Source: Aquimarina sp. MAR_2010_214 (GTDB lineage Bacteria > Bacteroidota > Bacteroidia > Flavobacteriales > Flavobacteriaceae). Taken from it: a stretch of 64,000 nucleotides of DNA. Positions 9,860-18,800 of the stretch are shown in pieces. A program made the position numbers and the translations under genes. The DNA lies in the NCBI RefSeq assembly GCF_002846555.1, contig NZ_PJMS01000001.1, positions 2,790,001 to 2,854,000 of the forward strand, given 5' to 3'. The first letter of the stretch is position 1; each line of letters opens with the position of its first letter. A model generated the notes under the pieces. That model searched no databases, was not told the DNA's origin, and saw only the letters and a list, made by a program, of their open reading frames with translations.

Positions 9860-11155
9860 TTACACTCGTTCTATAGTATCTTCTTTATTCTTAAACGGCC
9901 TTACTATTAATCTTGCTGCTTTATCATAATTTATGTAATTGTATACCCAGTTGAAGAAAGTTACAAATCGATTTCTAAAACCTACCAGGAACCATAGATG
10001 AATAAACATCCATATAAACCAGGCAAAGAAGCCTCCGAATTTAAATTTTCCGATATCAACTACGGCTTTATTGCGACCAATCGTAGCCATAGACCCTTTG
10101 TCAAAATATTTAAAAGGGATCATATCTTTACCTCTAAGGTAGCGTTTTAAGTTTTTGGCAAGATGACTTCCTTGTTGTATTGCCGGTTGTGCTACCATTG
10201 GATGTCCCTTGGGATATTTTTTAGTTTCCATTACAGAAATATCGCCTATAGCAAAAATATTTTCGTACCCATCGACCTGATTAAATTCGTTTACTTTATA
10301 ACGATTAGCTCTTGGGATTAGAGATTCTGATTGTATTCCTGATACGGGCGCCCCTGTTACACCAGCAGACCATATAAAGGTGGCGGTTCTAAGGGATAAA
10401 TCCGTATTAGTACTTACAATATTATTTTCATAATGTTGTACCTGGGTATTGGTATGAATATGTACTCCTAATTTTTTCAAGAATTTTGCAGCTTTTTCTG
10501 ATGCATGTTCACTCATGGGAGGGAGCACACGAGGTGCACCTTCTATCAGATGAATTTCCATATCATCAAAATTCATATCTGGATAATCTCTGGGGAGTAC
10601 ATTTAATTTTAATTCTGCAATTCCTCCTGCTAGTTCAACTCCTGTTGGTCCAGCACCTGCAAGGACAAAACGCAGAAGTTCTTTCCTTTCTTCTGGATCT
10701 GTAGTAATCACTGCTTGCTCCAGGTTTTCGAGCATTAAACTACGTAGATTTAGTGCTTGCGGTAAATTTTTCATTCGCATCGCATTATTTTCTATAGTAG
10801 TATTACCAAAGAAATTGGTTCGTGCACCTGTAGCAATAACAAGGTAGTCATATGAGATGCTACCGATATTGGTATGTATGTTCTGAATATCTGGATCTAT
10901 GGCAGTTACTTCTGCCATCCTAAAAAAAGTATTTTTACCTCTCTTAACAATCTTACGAAGTGGATATGCTATAGAATCCGGCTCTAATGATGATGTAGAT
11001 ACTTGATAAAGAAGTGGTTGAAAAGTGTGGTAATTATGTCGGTCTAATAGGATCAGTTGAACATCTTCTTTAACCATTTTTCTCGCTAATGCAACTCCGG
11101 CAAAACCCCCGCCAATTACGACTAATCTGGGTAAATTGGTATGTGGAATATTCAT
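9860..11155 (-). CDS. ndh: type II NADH dehydrogenase (NDH-2)
   Basis: A 431-residue flavoprotein that passes electrons from NADH to quinone without pumping protons. The FAD-binding Rossmann motif GGGFAG lies at residues 15-20 and the NADH-binding motif GAGPTGVELAGG at 167-178. FAIGD near residue 305 is the second FAD contact. The C-terminal segment (about 375-400) is rich in Trp and Phe and should form the membrane-attaching helices typical of NDH-2. The length fits the family. It is monocistronic, and its start lies 146 bases from the divergent sigma factor gene. A -7 box (TATCTTTG) sits about 19 bases upstream of the start codon. Confidence 0.9.
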   Translation of the reverse strand: MNIPHTNLPRLVVIGGGFAGVALARKMVKEDVQLILLDRHNYHTFQPLLYQVSTSSLEPDSIAYPLRKIVKRGKNTFFRMAEVTAIDPDIQNIHTNIGSISYDYLVIATGARTNFFGNTTIENNAMRMKNLPQALNLRSLMLENLEQAVITTDPEERKELLRFVLAGAGPTGVELAGGIAELKLNVLPRDYPDMNFDDMEIHLIEGAPRVLPPMSEHASEKAAKFLKKLGVHIHTNTQVQHYENNIVSTNTDLSLRTATFIWSAGVTGAPVSGIQSESLIPRANRYKVNEFNQVDGYENIFAIGDISVMETKKYPKGHPMVAQPAIQQGSHLAKNLKRYLRGKDMIPFKYFDKGSMATIGRNKAVVDIGKFKFGGFFAWFIWMFIHLWFLVGFRNRFVTFFNWVYNYINYDKAARLIVRPFKNKEDTIERV

Positions 11156-11173
11156 AAGATATATGTTGTTCTA

Positions 11174-11181
11174 CAAAGATA
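11174..11181 (-). promoter_or_regulatory. Bacteroidota -7 box for NDH-2
   Basis: On the minus strand this reads TATCTTTG, an exact match to the Bacteroidota -7 consensus TAnnTTTG. It is 18 bases from the NDH-2 start codon. No clear TTG -33 partner is seen at the usual spacing. Confidence 0.5.
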
Positions 11182-11300
11182 AAGTGATAAAATTATATAC
11201 CCTACAGAATACTTGGATTTATGACTAAAATTATCATACTTTTATTTTTATTTGTAACATAAACGTTTTCTTGACTACATATAAGAAGTAACCGATCAAA

Positions 11301-11795
11301 GTGAATAAAGAATTAGAACATAGTTTTGTAACCAATCTTGAGCAAAATCAAAATATTGTGCACAAGGTCTGTAGGATATACACCAGTGACTCTGATTCAC
11401 ATAATGATTTGTTTCAGGAAATAACGATTCAGCTTTGGAAAGCGTATCCCAAGTTTAGAGGAGATGCAAAGTTTAGCACCTGGATGTATAGAGTAGCATT
11501 AAATACTGCAATTACGTTATACAGAAGATCCAAAAGAAGTATTAAGACTGCTGATCTTGATACCATGAATTTTAAAATAAAAGCTGAAGAATATGACGAT
11601 GAGGTGGAGCAACAACTTAAATTAATGTATGCAGCAGTAAAACAATTAAATGATATTGAAAAAGCTCTGGTTTTCTTATATCTTGAAGATAAATCATATA
11701 AAGAAATAGCTAATACGATGGGGATTAGTGAAGTAAATGCCCGAGTGAAGATGAATAGAGTAAAAACGAAGTTGAAAAAAATATTAAATCCTTAG
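11301..11795 (+). CDS. ECF-type RNA polymerase sigma factor
   Basis: A 164-residue sigma-70 family factor of the extracytoplasmic-function type. Region 2 (about residues 15-80) contains DLFQEITIQLWKAYPKF and FSTWMYRVALNTAI, which bind core polymerase and the -10 element. Region 4 (about 105-160) contains IEKALVFLYLEDKSYKEIA and the helix-turn-helix GISEVNARVKMNR for the -35 element. The only plausible start is the GTG at 11301, because the next in-frame Met lies inside region 2. Four bases separate it from the downstream membrane-protein gene, suggesting a sigma factor/partner operon. The signal and regulon are unknown. Confidence 0.9.
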   Translation: MNKELEHSFVTNLEQNQNIVHKVCRIYTSDSDSHNDLFQEITIQLWKAYPKFRGDAKFSTWMYRVALNTAITLYRRSKRSIKTADLDTMNFKIKAEEYDDEVEQQLKLMYAAVKQLNDIEKALVFLYLEDKSYKEIANTMGISEVNARVKMNRVKTKLKKILNP

Positions 11796-11798
11796 CCC

Positions 11799-12422
11799 AT
11801 GGATGAATTAGAACTATTAAAGAAAGACTGGAAGAAGCAAGAAGATGTGCTTCCCAAGTTATCATATAAAGAAATATATCAGATGATTTTAAAAAAATCG
11901 TCTTCTATTGTAAGATGGATTTTTATCATTAGCGTTTTAGAATTTCTATTATGGGCTTCTCTAGATGTTATATTTAGACTAAATGGAATGTATGCGAAGG
12001 CTGAAAAGGTAGATATGGGATCATTCTCTTTAATAGCGTCAATTATTTCTTATGCTATCTTATTATACTTTATTACACGTTTTTATTTGAATTATAAAAA
12101 AATAGAAGCTACCGATTCAGCTAAGGTATTGATGGAAAATATTCTTAAAACTCGAAGAACCGTAAAACAATATATTGGAGTAAATATTAGTTTTTTTGCA
12201 TTTGCGATGGTTGCTTCAATGAGTTATATTCTTTTGTTTACCGAAGAATTTCAGAACCAGCCTATAGAAAACCAACCACCTATATGGTTAATTGTCGGAG
12301 TTACCTTGTTTGTTACCTTATTTTTTATAGGGATGATTTTATTATTCTACAGAATCATATATGGGATTTTTACTCGTAGATTGAAGAGGAATTATAAAGA
12401 ACTTGAAAAACTTGAGATATAA
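11799..12422 (+). CDS. four-helix membrane protein co-transcribed with ECF sigma factor
   Basis: A 207-residue protein with a charged cytoplasmic N-terminus (about 1-38) and four predicted membrane helices (about 39-57, 73-95, 125-147 and 160-185), ending in a basic tail. It starts four bases after the sigma factor stop. Flavobacterial homologues are often mislabelled beta-carotene 15,15'-monooxygenase; I see no sign of that enzyme. It lacks the usual zinc-type anti-sigma motif, but its position makes it a candidate sigma-controlling or sensing partner, which is inference. The stop codon directly abuts the stop codon of the convergent LETM1-like gene. Confidence 0.75.
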   Translation: MDELELLKKDWKKQEDVLPKLSYKEIYQMILKKSSSIVRWIFIISVLEFLLWASLDVIFRLNGMYAKAEKVDMGSFSLIASIISYAILLYFITRFYLNYKKIEATDSAKVLMENILKTRRTVKQYIGVNISFFAFAMVASMSYILLFTEEFQNQPIENQPPIWLIVGVTLFVTLFFIGMILLFYRIIYGIFTRRLKRNYKELEKLEI

Positions 12423-13607
12423 TTATTTATTCTCATTAAATGCAGAGGGTAATAATTGCGGAATAAACTTAACCAGTAATGGTAATAGTAGACTTCCGCC
12501 AGGAAGAATAAAAATAGCCAGCGAAGGTATCGTTTTACAAATATCTAGCAATTGTTTTTTTACTTGTTGTTTTTCTTCCTTAGATAAATCCCGCATAGTG
12601 GATTGCCCTAATAAAATCATTAAGTCTTTACTTTCAGAGATTTCTTTAATTAACCTTTTTTTATTTCTTAATATTAATACACTAACTGTTCGAGAGGTTT
12701 GTTGGTAAAAATGTAATGCAGGATTCGAATAGTTAAAAAACGAAATATCTTCTTTATGTTGATTAATAAAGGATTGAACTAAATCAATTGATTCTACTAT
12801 TAATTCATTAGATAGTTCAAGCTCTGTACCCAGGGCTAACATAAAACTCTGTTCTTCTTTATCTACTTCTTTATCATTCCAAACAGCCAGACTGGTAAGA
12901 TCCAGAATGTATTTTTTTTCAATTTCGTCTGTATAAGGATCTAATTCTATATAATCAAAACTAGCCTCTTCTTCTGTAGAAATATTAGTGTATCGCACAG
13001 ATGATGAGAATAACTTAACTAAAAGCATGTCATATTCATCCTGCTCCTTTTTAGAGTTTAAAGCAAGAAAAACAGTATTTATTAGAGTTTCCTCCAATTT
13101 GGCGGCATATTCAAAAGGATTCTTATCATGTATAAGAAAATACTCAAAAGCCAACACATCGATAAATAATAATGCATTGGTTAATAGATGACTGAAGTTT
13201 TTCTTAAAAACAGATTCATTTGTTTGTATGCGAGCATGTATAATTTTTTCTAACTTTTCATTTTTATTTCCAGGAAGTATGTTACCTAATGAAAAAATAG
13301 ATTTTTTGGTGTCTAAAAAATTATAGAACTGTATAAGTGCATCAACGCAATCATTTTTATCAGCATTTTCTATAGTATCATAATAGGTAATGACTAGTGC
13401 AGCGAACAAATTGATCTTTGTCTTTTCTTCTTCAGAATAAACAATATCCGAATCATTAACTATAATAGTATCTATAGAAGTACCATAGATAAAACCTACT
13501 CGTCTTAAATCAAGATATAGTTCATCAAATGACCATTGAGGCAAATTGGGATCGCCATCTAGATCTCGCAAAAATTTTTCTATCCAACCCGAAGTTGAAG
13601 GATTCAT
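12423..13607 (-). CDS. LETM1-related protein, biofilm-associated type
   Basis: A 394-residue protein. The first 300 residues are mostly helical and acidic, without signal peptide. The C-terminal 60 residues resemble the LETM1 core: a charged segment (SKEEKQQVKKQLLDICK) leads into a hydrophobic helix IFILPGGSLLLPLLVKFIP ending QLLPSAF, close to the mitochondrial LETM1 pattern. This fits the Bacteroidota family named LETM1-related biofilm-associated protein. The molecular role in bacteria is not established. It is transcribed alone, converges on the sigma factor operon with no spacing, and has a -7 box (TAACTTTG) about 20 bases before the start. Confidence 0.75.
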   Translation of the reverse strand: MNPSTSGWIEKFLRDLDGDPNLPQWSFDELYLDLRRVGFIYGTSIDTIIVNDSDIVYSEEEKTKINLFAALVITYYDTIENADKNDCVDALIQFYNFLDTKKSIFSLGNILPGNKNEKLEKIIHARIQTNESVFKKNFSHLLTNALLFIDVLAFEYFLIHDKNPFEYAAKLEETLINTVFLALNSKKEQDEYDMLLVKLFSSSVRYTNISTEEEASFDYIELDPYTDEIEKKYILDLTSLAVWNDKEVDKEEQSFMLALGTELELSNELIVESIDLVQSFINQHKEDISFFNYSNPALHFYQQTSRTVSVLILRNKKRLIKEISESKDLMILLGQSTMRDLSKEEKQQVKKQLLDICKTIPSLAIFILPGGSLLLPLLVKFIPQLLPSAFNENK

Positions 13608-13624
13608 TGATTAATGATTTGTTG

Positions 13625-13632
13625 CAAAGTTA
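13625..13632 (-). promoter_or_regulatory. Bacteroidota -7 box for LETM1-related gene
   Basis: Reads TAACTTTG on the minus strand, an exact TAnnTTTG match 17 bases from the start codon. No obvious -33 TTG is seen. Confidence 0.5.
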
Positions 13633-13887
13633 ATTTTATTTTGATGAAATGCTATTTTGAAAAGTTATTAAAATATTTTAATAAAAATGAAACTTCTAAT
13701 ATGCTATAGCAGCCATAAAATAAGTCATATAAGTGATATCAAAAGATATTAAAACAAAGGTCTATAGGATTACCATAAAACATGTATATTGACATCAATA
13801 GGAGCGCAAGAAATGGGTTTTGAGAATCCGATAATTATCAGAGTTTTATAAATTCAAAAGAAAATATGAATAACTCTTAGCTAGGAA

Positions 13888-14133
13888 ATGATACGACATA
13901 AGGAAATAGGGGGTAGGAGCTTAAGAAAAAAAATCAGGAAAAAAGAAATTTGTTTTGGAGGTAACCGAAAACTCAAAATTTATGGAATTTTGAAATGCCG
14001 CTCTGGAAAGAGAATGAAGAGAGAAAATCGAATATTTTTTTTGTCAGAAAATGAAGCAAAAGACCAAGGATACAGGCCTTGTGGACATTGTATGAAAAGT
14101 GAATATAAAAAATGGAAAAATGGATTTGTTTAG
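13888..14133 (+). CDS. small Ada-like zinc-binding domain protein
   Basis: An 81-residue stand-alone domain resembling the N-terminal metal-binding domain of Ada, the methyl-phosphotriester sensor of alkylated DNA. Recognisable parts are KIYGILKCRSGKRM, the strand RIFFLSENEA and the knuckle GYRPCGHCMK. Cys37, Cys65 and Cys68 match three of the four Ada zinc ligands. The position matching Ada Cys42 is Lys, and Cys22 might substitute. There is no methyltransferase or AraC domain. The gene overlaps the start of alkB by 14 bases, so the two are surely co-expressed, which supports a role in alkylation sensing or repair. Confidence 0.75.
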   Translation: MIRHKEIGGRSLRKKIRKKEICFGGNRKLKIYGILKCRSGKRMKRENRIFFLSENEAKDQGYRPCGHCMKSEYKKWKNGFV

Positions 14134-14731
14134 CCATATCGTAGATCATAAGGAAAATATATTGCCCCATGATGGTATCGTAAATTATTATGGAAAATTG
14201 ATGTCATCACAGCAAGCCAATCATTATTTTAATCGTTTACTAGAAAATATAGAATGGAAAAATGATGAGGCTATCATTTTTGGTAAGCGAATTGTAACCA
14301 AACGTAAAGTAGCCTGGTATGCAGAAAAATCATTTGAATATACATATTCAAATACTACAAAATTGGCATTGCCCTGGATATCAGAATTGTTAGAATTAAA
14401 AGAACTTATTGAACAAAAAACAGGCGAAACATTCAATTCTTGTTTACTTAATTTATACCATGATGGTAACGAAGGAATCGCTTGGCATAGTGATGCAGAA
14501 AAAGATCTTAAAAAAAATGGAGCAATCGCATCATTGAGCTTTGGAGCAGAACGAAAATTTGCGTTTAAACATAAAATAACAAAAGATAAGAGAGCATTGA
14601 TTTTAGAAAATGGTAGTTTGTTGATAATGAAAGATACAACACAAACTAATTGGCTACATCGTTTACCTCCTACAAAAATGATAAACACTCCGAGAATTAA
14701 CCTAACATTTAGAACGATAGTTGAGAAATAA
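14120..14731 (+). CDS. alkB: alpha-ketoglutarate-dependent dioxygenase AlkB-like
   Basis: A 203-residue Fe(II)/2-oxoglutarate dioxygenase that should remove alkyl groups from DNA or RNA bases by oxidation. The iron ligands are His123 and Asp125 (WHSDAEKD) and His180 (WLHRLPPT). The 2-oxoglutarate-binding arginines are in PRINLTFR (Arg192, Arg198). The motif NLYHDGNEGIAWHSD is typical of bacterial AlkB. I chose the ATG at 14120 (MDLFSHIV) because the upstream in-frame ATG at 14099 adds only residues lying within the preceding gene. The gene overlaps the Ada-like zinc domain gene by 14 bases and ends at a shared bidirectional terminator. Confidence 0.9.
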   Translation: MDLFSHIVDHKENILPHDGIVNYYGKLMSSQQANHYFNRLLENIEWKNDEAIIFGKRIVTKRKVAWYAEKSFEYTYSNTTKLALPWISELLELKELIEQKTGETFNSCLLNLYHDGNEGIAWHSDAEKDLKKNGAIASLSFGAERKFAFKHKITKDKRALILENGSLLIMKDTTQTNWLHRLPPTKMINTPRINLTFRTIVEK

Positions 14732-14776
14732 GAATATTAACAGGAAAAGATTATGAATCATCATTCTGTAAAAAAC

Positions 14777-14809
14777 AAAAAGAGGCTGTTATGAAAACAG
14801 CCTCTTTTT
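14777..14809. terminator. bidirectional terminator between alkB and superoxide dismutase
   Basis: A perfect 14-bp stem (AAAAAGAGGCTGTT, 14777-14790, with its complement at 14796-14809) around a 5-base loop ATGAA. Because the stem ends in A/T runs, it gives a T-tract on both strands. It lies between two convergent genes, 45 bases from the alkB stop and 13 from the dismutase stop. Confidence 0.9.
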
Positions 14810-14822
14810 GTTGTATATAGAT

Positions 14823-15398
14823 TTATTGAATGATACCACCACAACTCACTCTACTACCCGCAGCACCAGAAGGTTGAGAAGTGAAATCATCTACACCTTG
14901 ATGTACAATAATTGCTTTACCTACAATATTCTTTTTATTATCATCACAACCAATGCACCATTCGTTAGTGGCAAAAGTGATATTACCATTACCACTTGCA
15001 TCAGCTTTAAAGTTCCCTATGTCACCTTTGTGATACCCTTCTTTAGCTCCCCATTTTCCATGTGGCTCCATTGTTGGGTTCCAATGCCCTCCTGTAGATT
15101 TACCATCTGCTGATGTACAATCTGCCTTTTCGTGAATATGGATGGCATGCTTTCCCTCATCAAGCCCTGTTAACTCTGCTATCATGTTTACCATACCTTC
15201 AGATTCGATAAAAATAACTTTACCAGAAACCTTACTATCACTTTTAGGCTCTAGAGCGAATTCAATAGTCTTTGTGTTCTCCTCTTCTTCTTTTTCTTGA
15301 CTTGTAGTAGTTTCGACATTTTCTTTTTTCTTTTCTCCTTTACAACCAAATATGGCGATAGATAAGAAAGTTAACACTACTAATTTTAACGTTTTCAT
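14823..15398 (-). CDS. sodC: Cu/Zn superoxide dismutase lipoprotein
   Basis: A 191-residue lipoprotein with signal MKTLKLVVLTFLSIAIFGC (Cys19), then a highly charged linker of about 30 residues. The dismutase domain (about 48-190) carries the copper ligands in HAIHIHEKADC, the bridging and zinc His/Asp cluster in GGHWNP, EPHGKWG, GYHKGDIGN, and the final copper His in IIVHQGVDDF. The ending GSRVSCGGI contains the Cys of the conserved disulfide and the Arg of the active-site channel. It would convert superoxide to peroxide and oxygen outside the cytoplasm. Single gene, ending at a bidirectional terminator shared with alkB. Confidence 0.92.
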   Translation of the reverse strand: MKTLKLVVLTFLSIAIFGCKGEKKKENVETTTSQEKEEEENTKTIEFALEPKSDSKVSGKVIFIESEGMVNMIAELTGLDEGKHAIHIHEKADCTSADGKSTGGHWNPTMEPHGKWGAKEGYHKGDIGNFKADASGNGNITFATNEWCIGCDDNKKNIVGKAIIVHQGVDDFTSQPSGAAGSRVSCGGIIQ

Positions 15399-15571
15399 AG
15401 TTCTATGATTTGTATCTCCTTTGCTAACGTAATATAATGCAGTTTTAGTTTATGGCAAAAAAATGAATAGGAAATCTTATGGTTTTATAAAAATTGATAC
15501 CACATTCTTTAAGAATATTTTGTTTAGGTTTTGTAAAGTATTGTTAATCAAAATCTTTGTTTTTTATAAAA

Positions 15572-15587
15572 TAACTAACGTTAGTTA
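15572..15587. promoter_or_regulatory. perfect 16-bp palindrome, possible operator
   Basis: TAACTAACGTTAGTTA is a perfect dyad with no spacer, in the 475-base region between sodC and the M36 peptidase gene. It resembles operators of TetR-type repressors. It lies 174 bases upstream of the sodC start and 287 upstream of the peptidase start. No TetR-family gene is present in the window, so the regulator would be elsewhere. Confidence 0.4.
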
Positions 15588-15838
15588 AAAAAAATCGATA
15601 TTAAATTCGACACTTTTTCCGTAATGTTAAAAAGGGATTCATATTCTTCTCTTTTTCGAAGTAAAATATTAGGCAAAAATTATTTTAATCATATGACTAG
15701 TGTTCATAATAGTTGAGCAAAATATTATGACTAGAAAAATAGCACTATAGTAAAATTAAGTATATTTCAATATAATTGTTAAATTTTGATAATTTAATGA
15801 ATTATTTTTATTCTTTTTAAAGAATACTTAATTTTCTT

Positions 15839-15846
15839 TAATTTTG
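15839..15846 (+). promoter_or_regulatory. Bacteroidota -7 box for M36 peptidase
   Basis: TAATTTTG is an exact TAnnTTTG match. It ends 27 bases before the ATG at 15874. It also covers the in-frame TTG at 15844, showing that this TTG is part of the promoter rather than a start codon. Confidence 0.55.
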
Positions 15847-15873
15847 CAGAACACAAACTCAAAATTTTATTTT

Positions 15874-18800
15874 ATGAAACGAGGTTACTCGTTTGTCATT
15901 CTATTATTTTTAATAGGGCAAACAATTCTTGCACAAAATTCGAACACACTTGTTCGAAATCACTTTGGTAATATTGCCAAAAGTACTACTTCAAAAGCTT
16001 CCATTAACGATTTTTCAGAATGGAAAATAACAGATGAGGTTCCTTCATTAAAAGCTGGTATAACACACGTATATGTCAATCAGCTTTATAATGGGATACC
16101 TATTGTAGATGGAACTTATAAACTAACGGTTAATAATAGTAAGATCACTTATGAAATTGATCAGTTCATCAAAGGAGTTAAATCAAAAGCAATTTCTGCT
16201 AAGGCATCTACTACAGAAGTTTCGGCAATAAATGCGGTGATACGAGCTCATAACTTGCCTTCTGCCAAAAGATTATCTAAGACAACGAGTAAATCTAGCG
16301 GAAATGATGTTTCTATATTTATGGATTCTGGAATTACACAGGATAATGAACCGATTAAAGTTCGACAAGTTTATAAATTACATAACGATCAACTAATACT
16401 TTGTTGGAATGTAAATTTATATGAGAAAAATGGACACAACTGGTGGAATAGTTATGTTGATGCAGCTACAAGTAAAATTATTTATGAAGATAATTGGGTA
16501 GTAAAATGTACTTTTAAAAATACTGATCATGAGTCACATAATCATGAATCTGTACTTTTTGATGCCAAGCCATTAGTAACAGTATCAGAGGCACCAACAA
16601 CAGCTTTGGCCCCAGATTCTTATAATGTACTTGCTATGCCAATAGAGAGCCCAACACATGGTAGTCGTTCTGTAGTAACCAATCCTGCAAACACTACAGC
16701 ATCTCCTTATGGTTGGCATGATACCAACGGAAGTAATGGAGCAGAATACACTATCACAAGAGGTAATAATGTATGGGCACAGGATGACAGTAATGGGGAT
16801 AATGGTACAGGTGCTTCTCCTGATGGTGGATCAAGCCTTGATTTTAATTTCCCTTTAAATCTTAATCAAGCTCCTAGTAGTTACAAAGATGCGGCTATAA
16901 CTAATTTATTTTACTGGAACAATATCATACATGATGTGTTCTATCAATATGGTTTTAATGAAGCTAGTGGGAATTTTCAGGAAAACAATTATGGTAAAGG
17001 AGGATCAGGAAGCGATTCTGTAAATGCAGATGCTCAAGATGGTGGCGGAATTAATAATGCCAACTTTGCTACTCCTGGGGATGGGAGAAACCCAAGAATG
17101 CAGATGTATCTTTTTGATAAAACCAACCCTGGAAGAGATGGAGATTTTGATAATGGAATAATTATTCATGAATATGGTCATGGTATTTCTACTCGATTAG
17201 TTGGAGGACCGTCTTCTAATGTTTTAGGAGGATCAGAACAGATGGGAGAAGGTTGGTCTGACTGGTTTGCGCTTATGTTAACAATGAAAGCAGGAGATGT
17301 AGGAACAGCCGGAAGAGGTATGGGAACTTATGTGTATGGACAGCCTGTTGATGGTGCAGGAATTAGACCTACAAGATATTCTACAGACAAGTCTATTAAT
17401 AATTCTGATTATGCAACTATTACAAATAGTAATATTTCAGTACCACACGGAGTAGGATATGTTTTTGCAACTATTCTTTGGGATATGACTTGGGCATTAA
17501 TAGATCAAGAAGGTTTTGATGCTGATATTTATAATGGTACTGGCGGAAATAATATTGCAATTAAACTTGTTGTAGAAGGACTGAAGAATACAGCAAATAA
17601 TCCAGGATTTGTGTCTGGTAGAGACGGAATTCTTCAGGCAGATAAAGATTTATATAATGAAAAGTATAAGTGTTTAATCTGGAAAGCTTTTGCAGGGCGC
17701 GGAGTAGGAAAAGATGCTAATGAAAATAATAACGGAGGTAGCAATGGTAAAAATGATCAAACCGTTTCTTTTGTAAATCCATGTGATGGAACTGATCCGG
17801 GAACAGGTAATTGTTCTGGTGATGTAGCTTCATTCCCATTCTCAGAAAGTTTTGAAACTAATTTAGGACAATGGGCACAGGCAACATCAGGAGATGATTT
17901 AGACTGGACTAGAAAATCAGGAACTACTCCTTCTAATGGTACAGGACCTAGTAGTGCGGCAGATGGTACATATTATTTATATGTAGAAGCTTCTGGAAAC
18001 GGAACTGGATTTCCTAACAAAAAAGCGATATTAAACTCTCCTTGTTTAAACTTTAGCAGTTTAAATACACCTTCACTAACTTTCCAGTATCATATGGAAG
18101 GTAGTGCTATAAACTCTTTAACTGTAGAAGCTAGAATAGATAATACAGGAAACTGGACAAGTGTATTTAGTAAAAATGGAGCACAAGGGAGCAATTGGAA
18201 CGTAGCAAACGTAGATTTAGCTGCTTATGCAGGAAAAGCAAGCGTGCAATTACGATTTAGTGCGGTAACAGGTAGTGGTTCTAGTGGATGGCAAAGTGAT
18301 ATTGCTATCGATAATGTGAGCATAAAAGCATCTGGTACAGATCCTAATCCTCCAGCTACATATTGTGCTTCTAATGGTAACTCTTCTACTTATGAGTATA
18401 TTAAAAATGTAAAGTTAGGAACCATAGATAATGCTACAAATGCATCTGCTAATGGGTATGGAGATCATACAAGTCTTTCTACTAATCTAGGAGCTAATAA
18501 TACCATAACTATTACTCCCGGTTGGCCAAACACTACCTATGATGAAGGATATTCTGTATGGATTGATTATAATCAGGATGGAGACTTTACAGATGCAGGA
18601 GAGCAAGTATTTACGCAATCTGCTACAAAAACTTCTCCAGTTTCAGGAAGCTTTACTGTTCCTGCAGGAGCTTCTAGTGGAGCCACTAGAATGCGAGTGT
18701 CTATGAGATATAATACTGTCCCTAGCTCATGCGGAAGTTTTGATTATGGAGAAGTAGAAGATTATACAGTAGTTGTAGGAACAAGTCTTGATACGCAATC

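Larger units (their letters stand above)
15399..15873. other. divergent intergenic region, 475 bases
   Basis: Very AT-rich region between the divergent dismutase and M36 peptidase genes. It contains a perfect 16-bp palindrome (15572-15587) and a -7 box for the M36 gene (15839-15846). No coding frame or RNA gene is visible. Confidence 0.5.

Noticed and set aside
12403..12708. Open frame of 101 codons on the plus strand
   Set aside because: It is antisense to the LETM1-related gene and runs over the end of the membrane protein gene.
14224..14688. Open frame of 154 codons on the minus strand
   Set aside because: It is antisense to alkB, whose catalytic motifs are all present, and shows no family features.
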